From: Richelia sinica FACHB-800
GTDB lineage: Bacteria > Cyanobacteriota > Cyanobacteriia > Cyanobacteriales > Nostocaceae
DNA: 61,150 bases
NCBI RefSeq assembly: GCF_014698825.1
Contig: NZ_JACJTT010000033.1
Location: 1-61,150, forward strand
Direction of reading: 5' to 3'
In this document: positions 53,593 through 61,150 of the stretch, piece by piece
Position numbering within the stretch: the first letter of the stretch is position 1
Layout of the letters: every line of letters starts with the position of its first letter
Notes under the pieces: model-generated
Databases searched by the model: none
Told to the model about the DNA's origin: nothing
What the model saw: the letters and a program-made list of their open reading frames with translations, nothing else
Translations under genes and position numbers: made by a program

Positions 53593-54753
53593 GTGATGAC
53601 TACAGCAACACTAAATTCGATTTTGACAAATGTAGATATTATCAATGCCCGAGTACCTGGTTATCAAGATTGGCAGAGAATTTTGATTAACCAAGAGGGT
53701 ATGATTGAGTCAATTTCACCAATGGATGGAGAAAGAGTTCCTTTGCCAGATGTGCAAATTCTCGATGTAGCTGGTGATTGGATTTCTTTAGGTGGGGTTG
53801 ATTTACAAATTAATGGGGCATTAGGTTTAGCATTTCCTGAGTTAACACCAGAAAATGCTCATTTGTTGCCCAAAATATCGCAATTTTTATGGAGTGTCGG
53901 GGTTGATGGCTATTTACCCACCTTAGTGACTACTTCTGTGGAGAATATACAGCGATCGCTGGCCATCTTGGCTAATTTTACCGAAAAATCTGGCGCTCAA
54001 ATTCTCGGAGTCCATTTGGAAGGGCCATTTTTAAATTATCAGAAACGAGGTGCCCATCCCCCAGAATATCTTTTACCTCTCACTGTAGATGAAGTGAAGC
54101 GGGTTTTAGGTGATTATGCCCACATCGTTAAAGTTATCACCTTGGCACCAGAGTTAGATGCTAGCGGTGAAGTGATTCCATATTTGCGTTCCTTAGGCAT
54201 TACCGTGAGTTTAGGCCATTCTCAAGCAACCGCAGCACAAGCACAAACAGCCTTTACACAGGGTGCAACAATGGTAACTCATGCTTTTAATGCCATGCCA
54301 CCATTACACCATCGTGAACCTGGTTTATTAGGTGTGGCAATGAACCATCCTCATGTGATGTGTGGTTTTATTGCTGATGGTCAGCATGTCTCACCTACAA
54401 TGTTAGAAATTCTCGTCCGTGCTAGTCGGGGACTGTTTTTAGTCAGTGATGCACTGGCACCCTTGGGATTACCTGATGGGGTGTATCCTTGGGATAGCCG
54501 AGAAATAGTAGTTACCAATGGTACTGCAAGATTAGCAGATGGAACTCTATCAGGAACTACTTTACCTTTATTAGTGGGAGTACAGAATTTAGTTGCCTGG
54601 GGAATTTGTGATGTGGAAACAGCTATTTTCCTCGCTACCGATGCACCTAGAAAAGCAATTAATTTACCAACTATCTCTCCCCATCAACCTGCTAAGTTAT
54701 TACGCTGGCATTGGCATGAAGAAGAAAAACAACTTTCTTGGCAAAGAATTTAG
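53593..54753 (+). CDS. nagA: N-acetylglucosamine-6-phosphate deacetylase
   Basis: Deacetylates GlcNAc-6-P to GlcN-6-P in amino-sugar recycling. A 386-residue amidohydrolase. GVDLQINGALGLAFPEL marks the entry (the usual H-x-H reads differently, DLQINGA), ILGVHLEGPFLNYQKRGAHPP gives the metal-binding Glu, SLGHSQATA and VTHAFNAMPPLHHREPG give the histidines, and LVSDALAPLG the catalytic Asp. The loss of the first H-x-H is normal in this enzyme class. The start is GTG at 53593 or the ATG one codon later. It is divergent from purE. Confidence 0.93.
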   Translation: MMTTATLNSILTNVDIINARVPGYQDWQRILINQEGMIESISPMDGERVPLPDVQILDVAGDWISLGGVDLQINGALGLAFPELTPENAHLLPKISQFLWSVGVDGYLPTLVTTSVENIQRSLAILANFTEKSGAQILGVHLEGPFLNYQKRGAHPPEYLLPLTVDEVKRVLGDYAHIVKVITLAPELDASGEVIPYLRSLGITVSLGHSQATAAQAQTAFTQGATMVTHAFNAMPPLHHREPGLLGVAMNHPHVMCGFIADGQHVSPTMLEILVRASRGLFLVSDALAPLGLPDGVYPWDSREIVVTNGTARLADGTLSGTTLPLLVGVQNLVAWGICDVETAIFLATDAPRKAINLPTISPHQPAKLLRWHWHEEEKQLSWQRI

Positions 54754-54955
54754 TTAGGGCTAGTTGAATAAACCTACAACCTAGACGAGGTAAGAGTTTC
54801 AGAGGTATAAAAGGTAAATAATGTGGAAAGAAAACAGAGGATGGCATCAAAAATAGCTCAATTTTCCAGACTCGATAATACTCCTAACTCCTTCTAAATT
54901 ATCCTGTTCGCGCAGCGTGCCGTAGGCATACTTCTGAACTCCTGAACTCCTACTC

Positions 54956-55741
54956 TCACGTGCTAACAGGACGACAACCAGACAATACACCGTGCATAGT
55001 TACTACTGCACCAATAATAGCGATCGCTGGGGCACTAAATCCAGTTGTTTCTACTTGGTTAACAATTGTCCCCAGTTGACCAATTAGTTCTTCCTGTTCG
55101 GGACGTGTTCCCCATCGCACTAAGCCAATGGGTGTGTCTAAACTCAAACCAGCTAAGGTTAATTGTTCTACGATGTAGGGTAAGTTGTGTATACCCATAT
55201 AAATTACAATAGTTTCTGAACCTTGGGCGATCGCTTGCCAATTAACATGGGGTTTATACTTGCCTGAAGCCTCATGTCCAGTAACGAAAGTTACAGAAGA
55301 ACTATAAAGACGATGGGTCAAAGGAATACCTGCATAGGCTGCGGCGGCTATTCCCGATGTAATTCCTGGCACTACTTCTGTGGGAATACCTGCCTCAACT
55401 AACTCGGACATTTCTTCTCCACCCCGGCCAAAAATAAACGGATCTCCACCTTTTAGCCGTACAACTATGGCATGTTCTTGGGCTTTTTCGATCAGCAATT
55501 GGGTGGTTTCTTCTTGCAACAGCGAATGTCTTCCCCGACGCTTACCTGCATTGATTTTTTCTGCTTCGGGGTTAATCATGGCCAAAATCGCTGGACTGAC
55601 TAAGGCATCATAAATGACAACATCTGCACAAGCTAACAAGCCTTTGCCCTTTAATGTCATCAGACCAGGATCTCCAGGCCCCGCACCAACCAAATACACC
55701 GTACCCAAAAACTTTTGACCCTCCTTATCTGTGCAGTTCAT
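54956..55741 (-). CDS. cobA: Uroporphyrinogen-III C-methyltransferase
   Basis: Makes precorrin-2 from uroporphyrinogen III, leading to sirohaem and cobalamin. About 261 residues: GTVYLVGAGPGDPGLMTLKG (SAM-binding start), VVIYDALVSPAIL, RLKGGDPFIFGRGGEE (P-x-x-F-G-R-G motif, about 95-110), VVPGITSGIAAAAYAGIPLTHR and VIYMGIHNL. It is the stand-alone CobA form without the CysG dehydrogenase/chelatase part. The start is taken at the ATG at 55741, sharing one base with the sirB stop; the longer frame adds six residues. sirB upstream supports sirohaem synthesis. Confidence 0.95.
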   Translation of the reverse strand: MNCTDKEGQKFLGTVYLVGAGPGDPGLMTLKGKGLLACADVVIYDALVSPAILAMINPEAEKINAGKRRGRHSLLQEETTQLLIEKAQEHAIVVRLKGGDPFIFGRGGEEMSELVEAGIPTEVVPGITSGIAAAAYAGIPLTHRLYSSSVTFVTGHEASGKYKPHVNWQAIAQGSETIVIYMGIHNLPYIVEQLTLAGLSLDTPIGLVRWGTRPEQEELIGQLGTIVNQVETTGFSAPAIAIIGAVVTMHGVLSGCRPVST

Positions 55742-56457
55742 CAGTTTGTCAATTCCCAAATTAAATTAGCTAGTTCTGCACTTGCTCCCAGAGGTGGCAT
55801 TAATTGCAAACTTACCTCTGGAAATTGTAATTTTAACTCTTCTACTGCTTGAGCGATCGCATCGGTGATGCCACCAGCGAATAGAAAGTATGGCAAAATT
55901 GCAATCTGCCCCTTGCCAGTGGCGATAATTTCTTTTACTCTACTCTCTAAGCTAGGAGCCACAGACCAATATGCTGTGACAGCACCCAAACGATGAGCAA
56001 TAGTCTCTATTGGTGTTTGAGAACCAGGACGACGGCTACCATGAGCTAACAGAATCAATGCGTCTGTGTTGAGATTCACTAAGCTTTGGTTCAGCAAATC
56101 AACCATACCAGGATGAGTGCCTAAATGTGGTCGCACATCAATTATCATCTCTTGCCTGAGAGTTTGCTGTGCAATAGTTACTTCCCCAGGAATATCAGTC
56201 ATCACATGGACTCCTGGTAGTAGAAATAAGGGTACAATTTTTAAGCGATCGCATCCATAGATTTGGGCTTTTTGGGCAAAATGCTCAATTTGTTGATGTA
56301 AAGGCTGTGAATTTAATTCTAGAGTAGCTGTACCGACTAAATGCTCATGATGCGGTAATCTTTCACTGAATAACCTTGCCAATTGCTGCATAGCAATATC
56401 TGGACGTGGGTCACGACTTCCATGAGAGACCAACAGATAGGCAGAAGACATGGGCAA
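55741..56457 (-). CDS. sirB: Sirohydrochlorin chelatase (SirB/CbiX type)
   Basis: Inserts iron (or cobalt) into sirohydrochlorin. The 238 residues contain two tandem CbiX halves: YLLVSHGSRDPRPD near residue 6 with the metal-binding His, VPLFLLPGVHVMTDIPGE in the middle, and in the second half LILLAHGSRRPGSQTP (about 133) and ILPYFLFAGGITDAI. The double-domain length fits the SirB/CbiX-long type. It overlaps cobA by one base (TGATG), so translational coupling is likely and the two give the sirohaem branch. A kinase-GUN4 gene lies 24 bp upstream. Confidence 0.93.
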   Translation of the reverse strand: MPMSSAYLLVSHGSRDPRPDIAMQQLARLFSERLPHHEHLVGTATLELNSQPLHQQIEHFAQKAQIYGCDRLKIVPLFLLPGVHVMTDIPGEVTIAQQTLRQEMIIDVRPHLGTHPGMVDLLNQSLVNLNTDALILLAHGSRRPGSQTPIETIAHRLGAVTAYWSVAPSLESRVKEIIATGKGQIAILPYFLFAGGITDAIAQAVEELKLQFPEVSLQLMPPLGASAELANLIWELTN

Positions 56458-56481
56458 GGATCAAAACTTGTTAAGAAAATA

Positions 56482-57834
56482 TTAACGATTGTAACAGCTT
56501 TTCAATTTTGTGTCTAAGGCACTGAGGTGCCGCCATAATTGCGTTCCACCAGACCAAAAGTGAGAAGGTAAATGGCCTGCTGGTGCTGACAAGCGAAAAG
56601 ATAAAGCTTGAGTCAGAGAACTCGATTTAGACAAATTCCAACCCACCGCAGCACAGAATTGACCATAATCACAATCACAGATATTGTAAATTTTCACTTG
56701 GCTAGAAAAGCCAAACTTGCCGTTACTGTATTTTGCCCATAATTCATCAATAATCCGCAAATCTTCACAAGGCATGTTTTCAATATCTTTAATAAAAAAA
56801 TAGCTGCCTAGAGGCTTAGATAAAGCTTGGCACATCAAATCCCAAGTCAGTTGATTGGCCTGTTGCCATTTCTGGACTGCCAGTAAATTATTTAATTGCT
56901 TATAATCAATTCCCGTCGAGGAATAAAGTTTATTAATAGGTTGGGGTGCAATTGGTTTTGCTTTGGGGGTAAGGGCAGCAATTACCTCTGTAGCAGACTT
57001 ATAGCGTCGAGGCAGGGGATTTTGGATTAATTTATCGATAATTTCGCCCAAATCACCACTAATAGGATTATTATGAGGTAGATAATCGCGCCAAATCCAG
57101 CGATCGCTTGTCACATCAAATAAATCAAAGGGAGAAATCCCAGTTAATAAATAAATACAAGTCACACCAAAACTATAAAGGTCACTTGCTGGTAAAACCT
57201 TGCCTCTGGTTTGTTCAGGTGGCATATATTCTGGACTCCCCACTGTTGTACCCGTCTTCACTAAAACCGTAGAAGTCAGATATTTAGCCACACCAAAATC
57301 GATTAAAACAACTTCTCCCCCTGGCTGTCTCCGCATGATATTTGAGGGTTTAATATCCCGGTGAATCACTTGACGGGAATGAATAAACTCCAGTACAGGC
57401 AATAAATCTTTCAGCAATTGCCTAATTTTCGCCTCATTATAAACACCTTGATGTTTCAATTCCTGTTCTAAAGTCTCTCCCTGAATGAACTCTTGCACCA
57501 AATACAGCTGGTTCTCTTGCTCAAAATGTGCCAACAATTGAGGAATTTGTGGGTGTCGTAACTGATCAAGACGTACTGCTTCCTGCACAAATAACTCCAT
57601 AGCCTTACTCCCAACACTATCGCTGTGCTGGTGTAAATGCAGCTGTTTAATCACACATTGAGGCTTGGAAGGAATGTGTTCATCTACAGCCAAAAAAGTT
57701 CTACCAAAGCCACCTTGACCAATGGGAGATAAAACGCGATACCGATCTTTGAGCAAAAGAGTGCTACCACATTTCACACAAAATCGAGCATCATCTAGGT
57801 TGTAGGGATACAAACACTGTGTACAAAAATTCAT
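56482..57834 (-). CDS. Serine/threonine protein kinase with GUN4 domain
   Basis: A 450-residue fusion. Residues 1-30 are a zinc ribbon (two CxxC pairs: CTQC and CVKC). A Hanks-type kinase domain (about 33-290) has GQGGFGRTFLAVDE, CVIKQLHL (Lys), VIHRDIKPSNIM, VLIDFGVAKYL and GTTVGSPEYMPPEQT, so catalysis looks intact. Residues about 305-450 form a GUN4 domain (DYKQLNNLLAVQKWQQAN, DIENMPCEDLRIIDELWAKY, LSAPAGHLPS). GUN4 binds porphyrins and regulates Mg-chelatase. So this may be a tetrapyrrole-sensing kinase; that it sits next to sirB-cobA fits. No membrane segment. Confidence 0.92.
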   Translation of the reverse strand: MNFCTQCLYPYNLDDARFCVKCGSTLLLKDRYRVLSPIGQGGFGRTFLAVDEHIPSKPQCVIKQLHLHQHSDSVGSKAMELFVQEAVRLDQLRHPQIPQLLAHFEQENQLYLVQEFIQGETLEQELKHQGVYNEAKIRQLLKDLLPVLEFIHSRQVIHRDIKPSNIMRRQPGGEVVLIDFGVAKYLTSTVLVKTGTTVGSPEYMPPEQTRGKVLPASDLYSFGVTCIYLLTGISPFDLFDVTSDRWIWRDYLPHNNPISGDLGEIIDKLIQNPLPRRYKSATEVIAALTPKAKPIAPQPINKLYSSTGIDYKQLNNLLAVQKWQQANQLTWDLMCQALSKPLGSYFFIKDIENMPCEDLRIIDELWAKYSNGKFGFSSQVKIYNICDCDYGQFCAAVGWNLSKSSSLTQALSFRLSAPAGHLPSHFWSGGTQLWRHLSALDTKLKSCYNR

Positions 57835-57892
57835 TGGTCACATTTTGCCAGGGAAACTCATATATTAAGTATTTCCCAATCCAGACCAAAAT

Positions 57893-58273
57893 TTATTGCT
57901 CCCCAGCATTATAAGTATAGAATTGATTAAACGCTCCCACCGTCTCTAACTTGTAACCAGGCAGCCAGGAACTGACTTTAATCTCCGTCCGATACACACT
58001 AAACAGCAGATAATTTTCTCTTTCCGTAGTGTCAGCAATAACAAGCCGCATCTGGGGATTAGCTGATGCCACCAACTTGTCACACTTTAAATTCAGTAAA
58101 TTTTCAATTAAACCCTGTGTGCCTTTACATACATCAGTTGTCAAAAACTTATTTAGACGTTGTAAAGCATAGTCCTCATATTTAGTCTGTTCAGGATTTG
58201 TCTGAGCCATGACTACACCTAAACTAGCCAGTCCCGTCGCCCCAATCAAGGTAATAATAGTTAGCGTTTTCAT
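57893..58273 (-). CDS. Secreted or lipid-free exported protein, DUF4359 type
   Basis: A 126-residue protein with an N-terminal signal-like helix (residues about 4-24, ITLIGATGLASLGVVMAQ with a VMAQ cleavage-like end). The mature part has two Cys (TTDVCKGTQG and NLKCDKL) that may form a disulphide, and IADTTERENYLLFSVYRTEI followed by KLETVGAFNQFYTY. This matches the cyanobacterial DUF4359 pattern, of unknown function, probably in the periplasm. It lies 58 bp upstream of the kinase gene on the same strand and may be cotranscribed. Confidence 0.75.
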   Translation of the reverse strand: MKTLTIITLIGATGLASLGVVMAQTNPEQTKYEDYALQRLNKFLTTDVCKGTQGLIENLLNLKCDKLVASANPQMRLVIADTTERENYLLFSVYRTEIKVSSWLPGYKLETVGAFNQFYTYNAGEQ

Positions 58274-58389
58274 CTGCTTTCAGGGTCGTTGAATCGTTAA
58301 ACTATCAAAACTGTTAATAAATTAATCCAAATTCAGCCAAAAAAGTCTGGATCATTTTTGAGCGAGTGTGTTATAATCAGATTATTAAT

Positions 58390-58463
58390 GGCGAGCGTAG
58401 CCAAGTGGTTAAGGCAGTGGATTGTGGTTCCACCACTCGTGGGTTCGAGTCCCATCGTTCGCC
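58390..58463 (+). tRNA. tRNA-His (anticodon GTG)
   Basis: A complete cloverleaf: acceptor GGCGAGCG pairs with CGTTCGCC over 8 bp including one G-T, which includes the extra G-1 that marks tRNA-His. The D arm (GCC/GGC), anticodon arm with TTGTGGT (GTG anticodon), and a T arm with TTCGAGT loop are regular. The CCA end is not encoded. The 283-bp gap after it (58464-58746) holds no gene. Confidence 0.96.
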
Positions 58464-58746
58464 CTCACAGAACTCTAGTTAATACTAAAAAGCTCTTACT
58501 TTGGCCCTGGTGGACTAAATAAATGCTCTCCCTGAATCTTTGATGCAAACTATTGTATCCACCGCCTTTGTTTCTACTTGATGCCGATTATAGCTACTTT
58601 ATCTCGCATATTGAAGATAAAATAGCAAAATTTTATTTTTATTTATGCAACTTTAAGTTTATACGTATTTAACTGATGTCAATATTTCTTAAGACCGGGA
58701 ATCAACGTATACTGAGTCTTTTCAAAAACCAAATAGATAGCAAAAC

Positions 58747-59064
58747 TTAAACTACTGTTATCCGTGCATTATCTCTCGATTTAAGTTTGACTGTAATTTC
58801 CACATCAATTCCCAAAGTATTCAGAAATCTAAACATTCTTTCCAGAGAAAAACCTGTAAGTCTTCCTCTCATTAAAGCAGAAACTTTTGGCTGATCAATT
58901 CTTAATAATTCAGCCGCTTTTTCTTGGGTAATATGACGTGCAATGATAGCGTTACTGATTTTCCGTGCGAGTTCAGCTTTTACTAGCATTTCCTCTGGGT
59001 TAGGTAGACCTAAATCAGCAAATACTTTACCGCTACTGGTTTTGATTTCAATATTTTCTGTCAT
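58747..59064 (-). CDS. XRE-type helix-turn-helix protein (orphan antitoxin-like)
   Basis: A 105-residue protein of the HigA/XRE antitoxin type (HTH_37-like). The HTH is at residues about 38-68: RKISNAIIARHITQEKAAEL then LRIDQPKVSALMRGRLTGFS. The N-terminal FADLGLPNPEEMLVKAELA and the beta C-terminus IDVEITVKLK fit antitoxins paired with RelE/HigB toxins. No HigB-like gene is next to it; the upstream gene is a damaged VapC. It may be an orphan left after toxin loss, or part of a mixed operon with the VapBC pair 33 bp away. Confidence 0.8.
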   Translation of the reverse strand: MTENIEIKTSSGKVFADLGLPNPEEMLVKAELARKISNAIIARHITQEKAAELLRIDQPKVSALMRGRLTGFSLERMFRFLNTLGIDVEITVKLKSRDNARITVV

Positions 59065-59096
59065 GATTATTACTTATAAGATTGCTAATTTGTTTA

Positions 59097-59489
59097 CTAT
59101 ATCCAAGACACTGTTTGTAAATTTTCAATTTCCTGAAAATGAGCATCGCGTGTAAATAAAATTAGATTATATTGAAGACTTATTGCATCAATCTAAATAT
59201 CATTTTCAGGTAAGGGACGACTTTTTAAACGTAGCTGATTTTTTATTTCACCGTATATTCGAGATGTTTCTGTATTACATTCAAGTACAGTATTTTTAGC
59301 GATCAATTCTTCAATCCGTTCTAGATTTTCTTTTGAACGGCTAGATTTTCTAGCACCATAACACAATTCCCCTACTGCAATACTAGGTATGAAAACTTCA
59401 TTTGTTTGTGAAAGGTTGTTTTTGACTGCTATTTCATCAGCGAAGAAAGCAATAATGATATTGGTATCGAGCAAGTATCTACCATTCAT
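59097..59489 (-). pseudogene. VapC-type PIN toxin with in-frame amber stop
   Basis: The PIN fold starts at ATG 59489 (MNGRYLLDTNIIIAFF). It has the first Asp (LLDTN), the Glu (AVGELCYG) and reaches the PENDI motif, where TAG at 59193-59195 ends the frame. The same frame then continues as IDAISLQYNLILFTRDAHFQ and on to a natural TAG at 59097-59099. Homologues have Trp after PENDI, so TGG became TAG. The cut product lacks the last catalytic Asp (TRDAHF) and is probably inactive. The start overlaps the antitoxin end by 11 bp, the usual VapBC arrangement. Confidence 0.85.
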
Positions 59490-59706
59490 CAAAGTCAACC
59501 TTTTCACAATCTTGTTTTATTGCTTCACTCATTAGCTGTAAATCTTCTTTGGGTATTGAACCTGCAAAATGTAGTAATTCTTTACCGGGCACACCTTTGA
59601 TTTTTGATTTTGTCAAATTGCGGGCAAATTCCAGGACTTGATATTGTAAGTCTTGAAGCATGATTTTTAATTGTTCAATAATTTGTTCAGAAATAGATAC
59701 ATTCAT
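59479..59706 (-). CDS. VapB-type antitoxin
   Basis: A 75-residue antitoxin from ATG 59706 (MNVSISEQIIEQLKIMLQDL). The N-terminal half fits a small DNA-binding or dimerisation module, and the C-terminal GVPGKELLHFAGSIPKEDLQ with CEKVDFDEW is the toxin-binding tail typical of antitoxins that precede PIN toxins in cyanobacteria. A longer frame upstream adds 19 residues without conservation. Its stop overlaps the toxin start. With the toxin broken it may persist as a solitary regulator. Short dyads lie upstream (59761-59809). Confidence 0.8.
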   Translation of the reverse strand: MNVSISEQIIEQLKIMLQDLQYQVLEFARNLTKSKIKGVPGKELLHFAGSIPKEDLQLMSEAIKQDCEKVDFDEW

Positions 59707-59760
59707 AATGTTTCTTCCTATTGTTGTGAAATACTGTGTTTTTGGAAAATCAAGGTCAGT

Positions 59761-59809
59761 CAAGGGTAGACCTTGCTACCACGGACTGAAAAGGTCAGAC
59801 CTCTTGACC
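59761..59809. promoter_or_regulatory. Short dyads upstream of vapB, possible operator
   Basis: CAAGG/CCTTG around 5 nt (59761-59775), then GGTCA/TGACC (59793-59809). AAGGTCAG also appears as a direct repeat at 59752 and 59791. This is the expected position for autoregulation by an antitoxin. Weak by sequence alone. Confidence 0.3.
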
Positions 59810-59906
59810 GCAATGATATTATAACAATTTTCTATAATCTAAATTATCTTAGGTCAATAAATTGACAGTATTATGATTGAATAATATTTCATAAGCGGCT
59901 TTTACT

Positions 59907-60848
59907 ATGCTCGTCTTCTTTATTCATGGTGTCAGTACAAAAAATTCTACCTATGCTGAAGCACTGATAAAAAATATAAAAAAGCAAGTTCGTAAAACAA
60001 AAGTTGAGACCTCACTATATTTTTATTCAAGTTTTTGGGGAAATTTATTCAACCACAAGAAACATCAATTTCTTGATTATATAGATAAAGATTATTCAAG
60101 AGCTTGTCAGCAACATCCAGAATATAAATTTTGGCACGATGATATTTACAGATATAGGTCAAGAAGAAAGGAATTAATTAGAAATTTTCTAGGAGATTTT
60201 TTAATTTATCAAAATCCTAAACGCGGTCAAATTATTCGTAAACAGATTTTTGAGGAATTTAACCAATTTATCCAAGACCACCCCAAAGAAACTCAAATTC
60301 ATTTCATTGCTCATTCTCTAGGTAGTCTAATTCTTTGGGATATTCTATTTTCAGATGTTATTTCTAATGATGACTCTGTTTTACATTTTCGAGATAAACT
60401 ACACAAACTAGATTTAGTCAGCATTACTACGTTAGGTTCTCCTCTATTATTCCTCAAAGAGATGCTAGATATTGATTTTTCTATTGTTAATGCTGTTATA
60501 GATAAATCTAGTAAAAATTATGGTAATGGTTATAAACTCAGATGGTTAAATATTATCCATTCATCTGATTTAATGGCTTATCCTTTAAAAGCCTCTATAG
60601 AAAATGAAATAAATTCTGATTTACTATTTTGTGACCAGTATGTTTGGCAAGATGCAAATGGAACTGAACTAACATTAAGAAATATGGGTCAATCAGACAT
60701 GGCAATGGTTATTGCTGCTGAAGATGCCCATTCTTCATATTTTTATGATACTTTAGATGGTGCAATAACAGCACGTATTATTAGTTATAATTTACTTGGA
60801 GAGATAAACAAACTTTTAGAGAGGTGTATTACTCCAAAATTAAATTGA
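59907..60848 (+). CDS. Alpha/beta-hydrolase-like protein
   Basis: A 313-residue soluble protein. The N-terminal strand LVFFIHGVSTKNSTYAEALI carries an oxyanion-type HG, and IHFIAHSLGSLILWDILF (about residues 130-147) holds the nucleophile elbow reading AHSLGS, a G-x-S-x-G variant with Ala first. Asp (VSITTLGSPL region) and a late His (EDAHSSYFYD, about residue 280) are candidate triad members. It resembles lipase- or esterase-like proteins of unknown substrate. Codon use is AT-rich. It stands alone next to the broken toxin locus. Confidence 0.65.
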   Translation: MLVFFIHGVSTKNSTYAEALIKNIKKQVRKTKVETSLYFYSSFWGNLFNHKKHQFLDYIDKDYSRACQQHPEYKFWHDDIYRYRSRRKELIRNFLGDFLIYQNPKRGQIIRKQIFEEFNQFIQDHPKETQIHFIAHSLGSLILWDILFSDVISNDDSVLHFRDKLHKLDLVSITTLGSPLLFLKEMLDIDFSIVNAVIDKSSKNYGNGYKLRWLNIIHSSDLMAYPLKASIENEINSDLLFCDQYVWQDANGTELTLRNMGQSDMAMVIAAEDAHSSYFYDTLDGAITARIISYNLLGEINKLLERCITPKLN

Positions 60849-61150
60849 AAATAATGATAATTAACAACTCTCTTTAATCATAACTAAATCCGTCCATTAA
60901 TCAACTTATCTGAACTCAAATACAAATTAATTACGTTCAATTTTGTTATTTAACCTAACCTATAAATCATCAATATCAATATCTATATCTACTTGATCAG
61001 AAATTTTTTCAATTTTTTTACTAATTGGCTGACGGTAAAGCTTCGTAAGGATTCAGGTCTAGGGTTGTGGAATCAAAGAAGGCGCAAATAGAGAGGAATG
61101 AACTTGAGCCTGGAGAGCTTGTTCAAAAAAAGTAATCACAGACAGACCTT
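60849..61150. other. Right edge: probable decayed coding remnant, minus strand
   Basis: No intact gene. On the minus strand 60963-61065 one frame reads a C-terminal-like tail ending SDQVDIDIDIDDL at a stop, while the adjacent frame reads TTLDLNPYEALPSAN and a stop. The change of frame suggests an eroded or frameshifted gene entering from the right. Nothing can be identified. Confidence 0.3.

Noticed and set aside
54910-54935. Small G/C-rich repeat CGCAGCGTGCCGTAGGC between nagA and cobA
   Set aside because: A dispersed Nostocales repeat motif without a clear dyad or partner here; no function can be suggested.

Overview
The window is chromosomal DNA of a filamentous, probably heterocyst-forming cyanobacterium (order Nostocales). 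Direct signs are the many GCGATCGC (HIP1) octamers, heptameric tandem repeats typical of these genomes, AT-rich coding sequence, and photosynthesis genes such as chlG (chlorophyll synthase) and petP (cytochrome b6f subunit). I cannot name the genus from sequence alone.

Region 1 (1-8.1 kb): a GAF-domain sensor protein, pyrD, a membrane-anchored protein with a C-terminal HTH-like segment, then the most interesting locus. This is an rsr gene (Ro60/TROVE protein, 4934-6535) preceded by three and followed by one tRNA-like non-coding RNA candidates. They share a hairpin box resembling the Ro-binding helix of Y RNAs. About 1.4 kb of gene-poor, apparently decayed DNA follows.

Region 2 (8.1-25.2 kb): a LabA-type NYN protein, leuA, a DUF29 protein, a ribbon-helix-helix/membrane protein pair, a GNAT/unknown pair, and a short RecQ helicase. 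Next to it is a damaged DUF262-HEPN pair, probably a defence or toxin-antitoxin relic. Housekeeping genes follow: pheS, surE, an MBL-fold hydrolase, ribF, a MoxR ATPase and the tldD/pmbA protease pair.

Region 3 (25.4-39.8 kb, all on the minus strand): a surface-polysaccharide cluster. It encodes dTDP-rhamnose enzymes RmlC, RmlD and RmlA with ATGA-type overlaps. FdtA/FdtB and a hexapeptide acyltransferase could make a dTDP-3-acylamino-3,6-dideoxyhexose. Five glycosyltransferases, an acyltransferase-3 membrane protein and a Wzm/Wzt ABC exporter complete it. RmlB is absent. Three adjacent glycosyltransferases of unrelated folds share one C-terminal peptide.

Region 4 (40.1-57.8 kb): core genes petP, a Get3/ArsA-like ATPase with an alpha-crystallin-like C-terminus, chlG, secA, an SAM methyltransferase, an IS5-type transposase relic, a VOC protein, a class IV aminotransferase, ftsH, a small DUF3285 membrane protein, ybeY, dgkA, purE and nagA. 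They end with sirB-cobA beside a protein kinase fused to a GUN4 domain.

Region 5 (57.9-61.15 kb): a DUF4359 secreted protein, tRNA-His, an orphan XRE antitoxin-like protein, a VapBC pair whose toxin carries an in-frame amber stop, and an alpha/beta-hydrolase-like protein. The right edge shows only fragmentary coding remnants.
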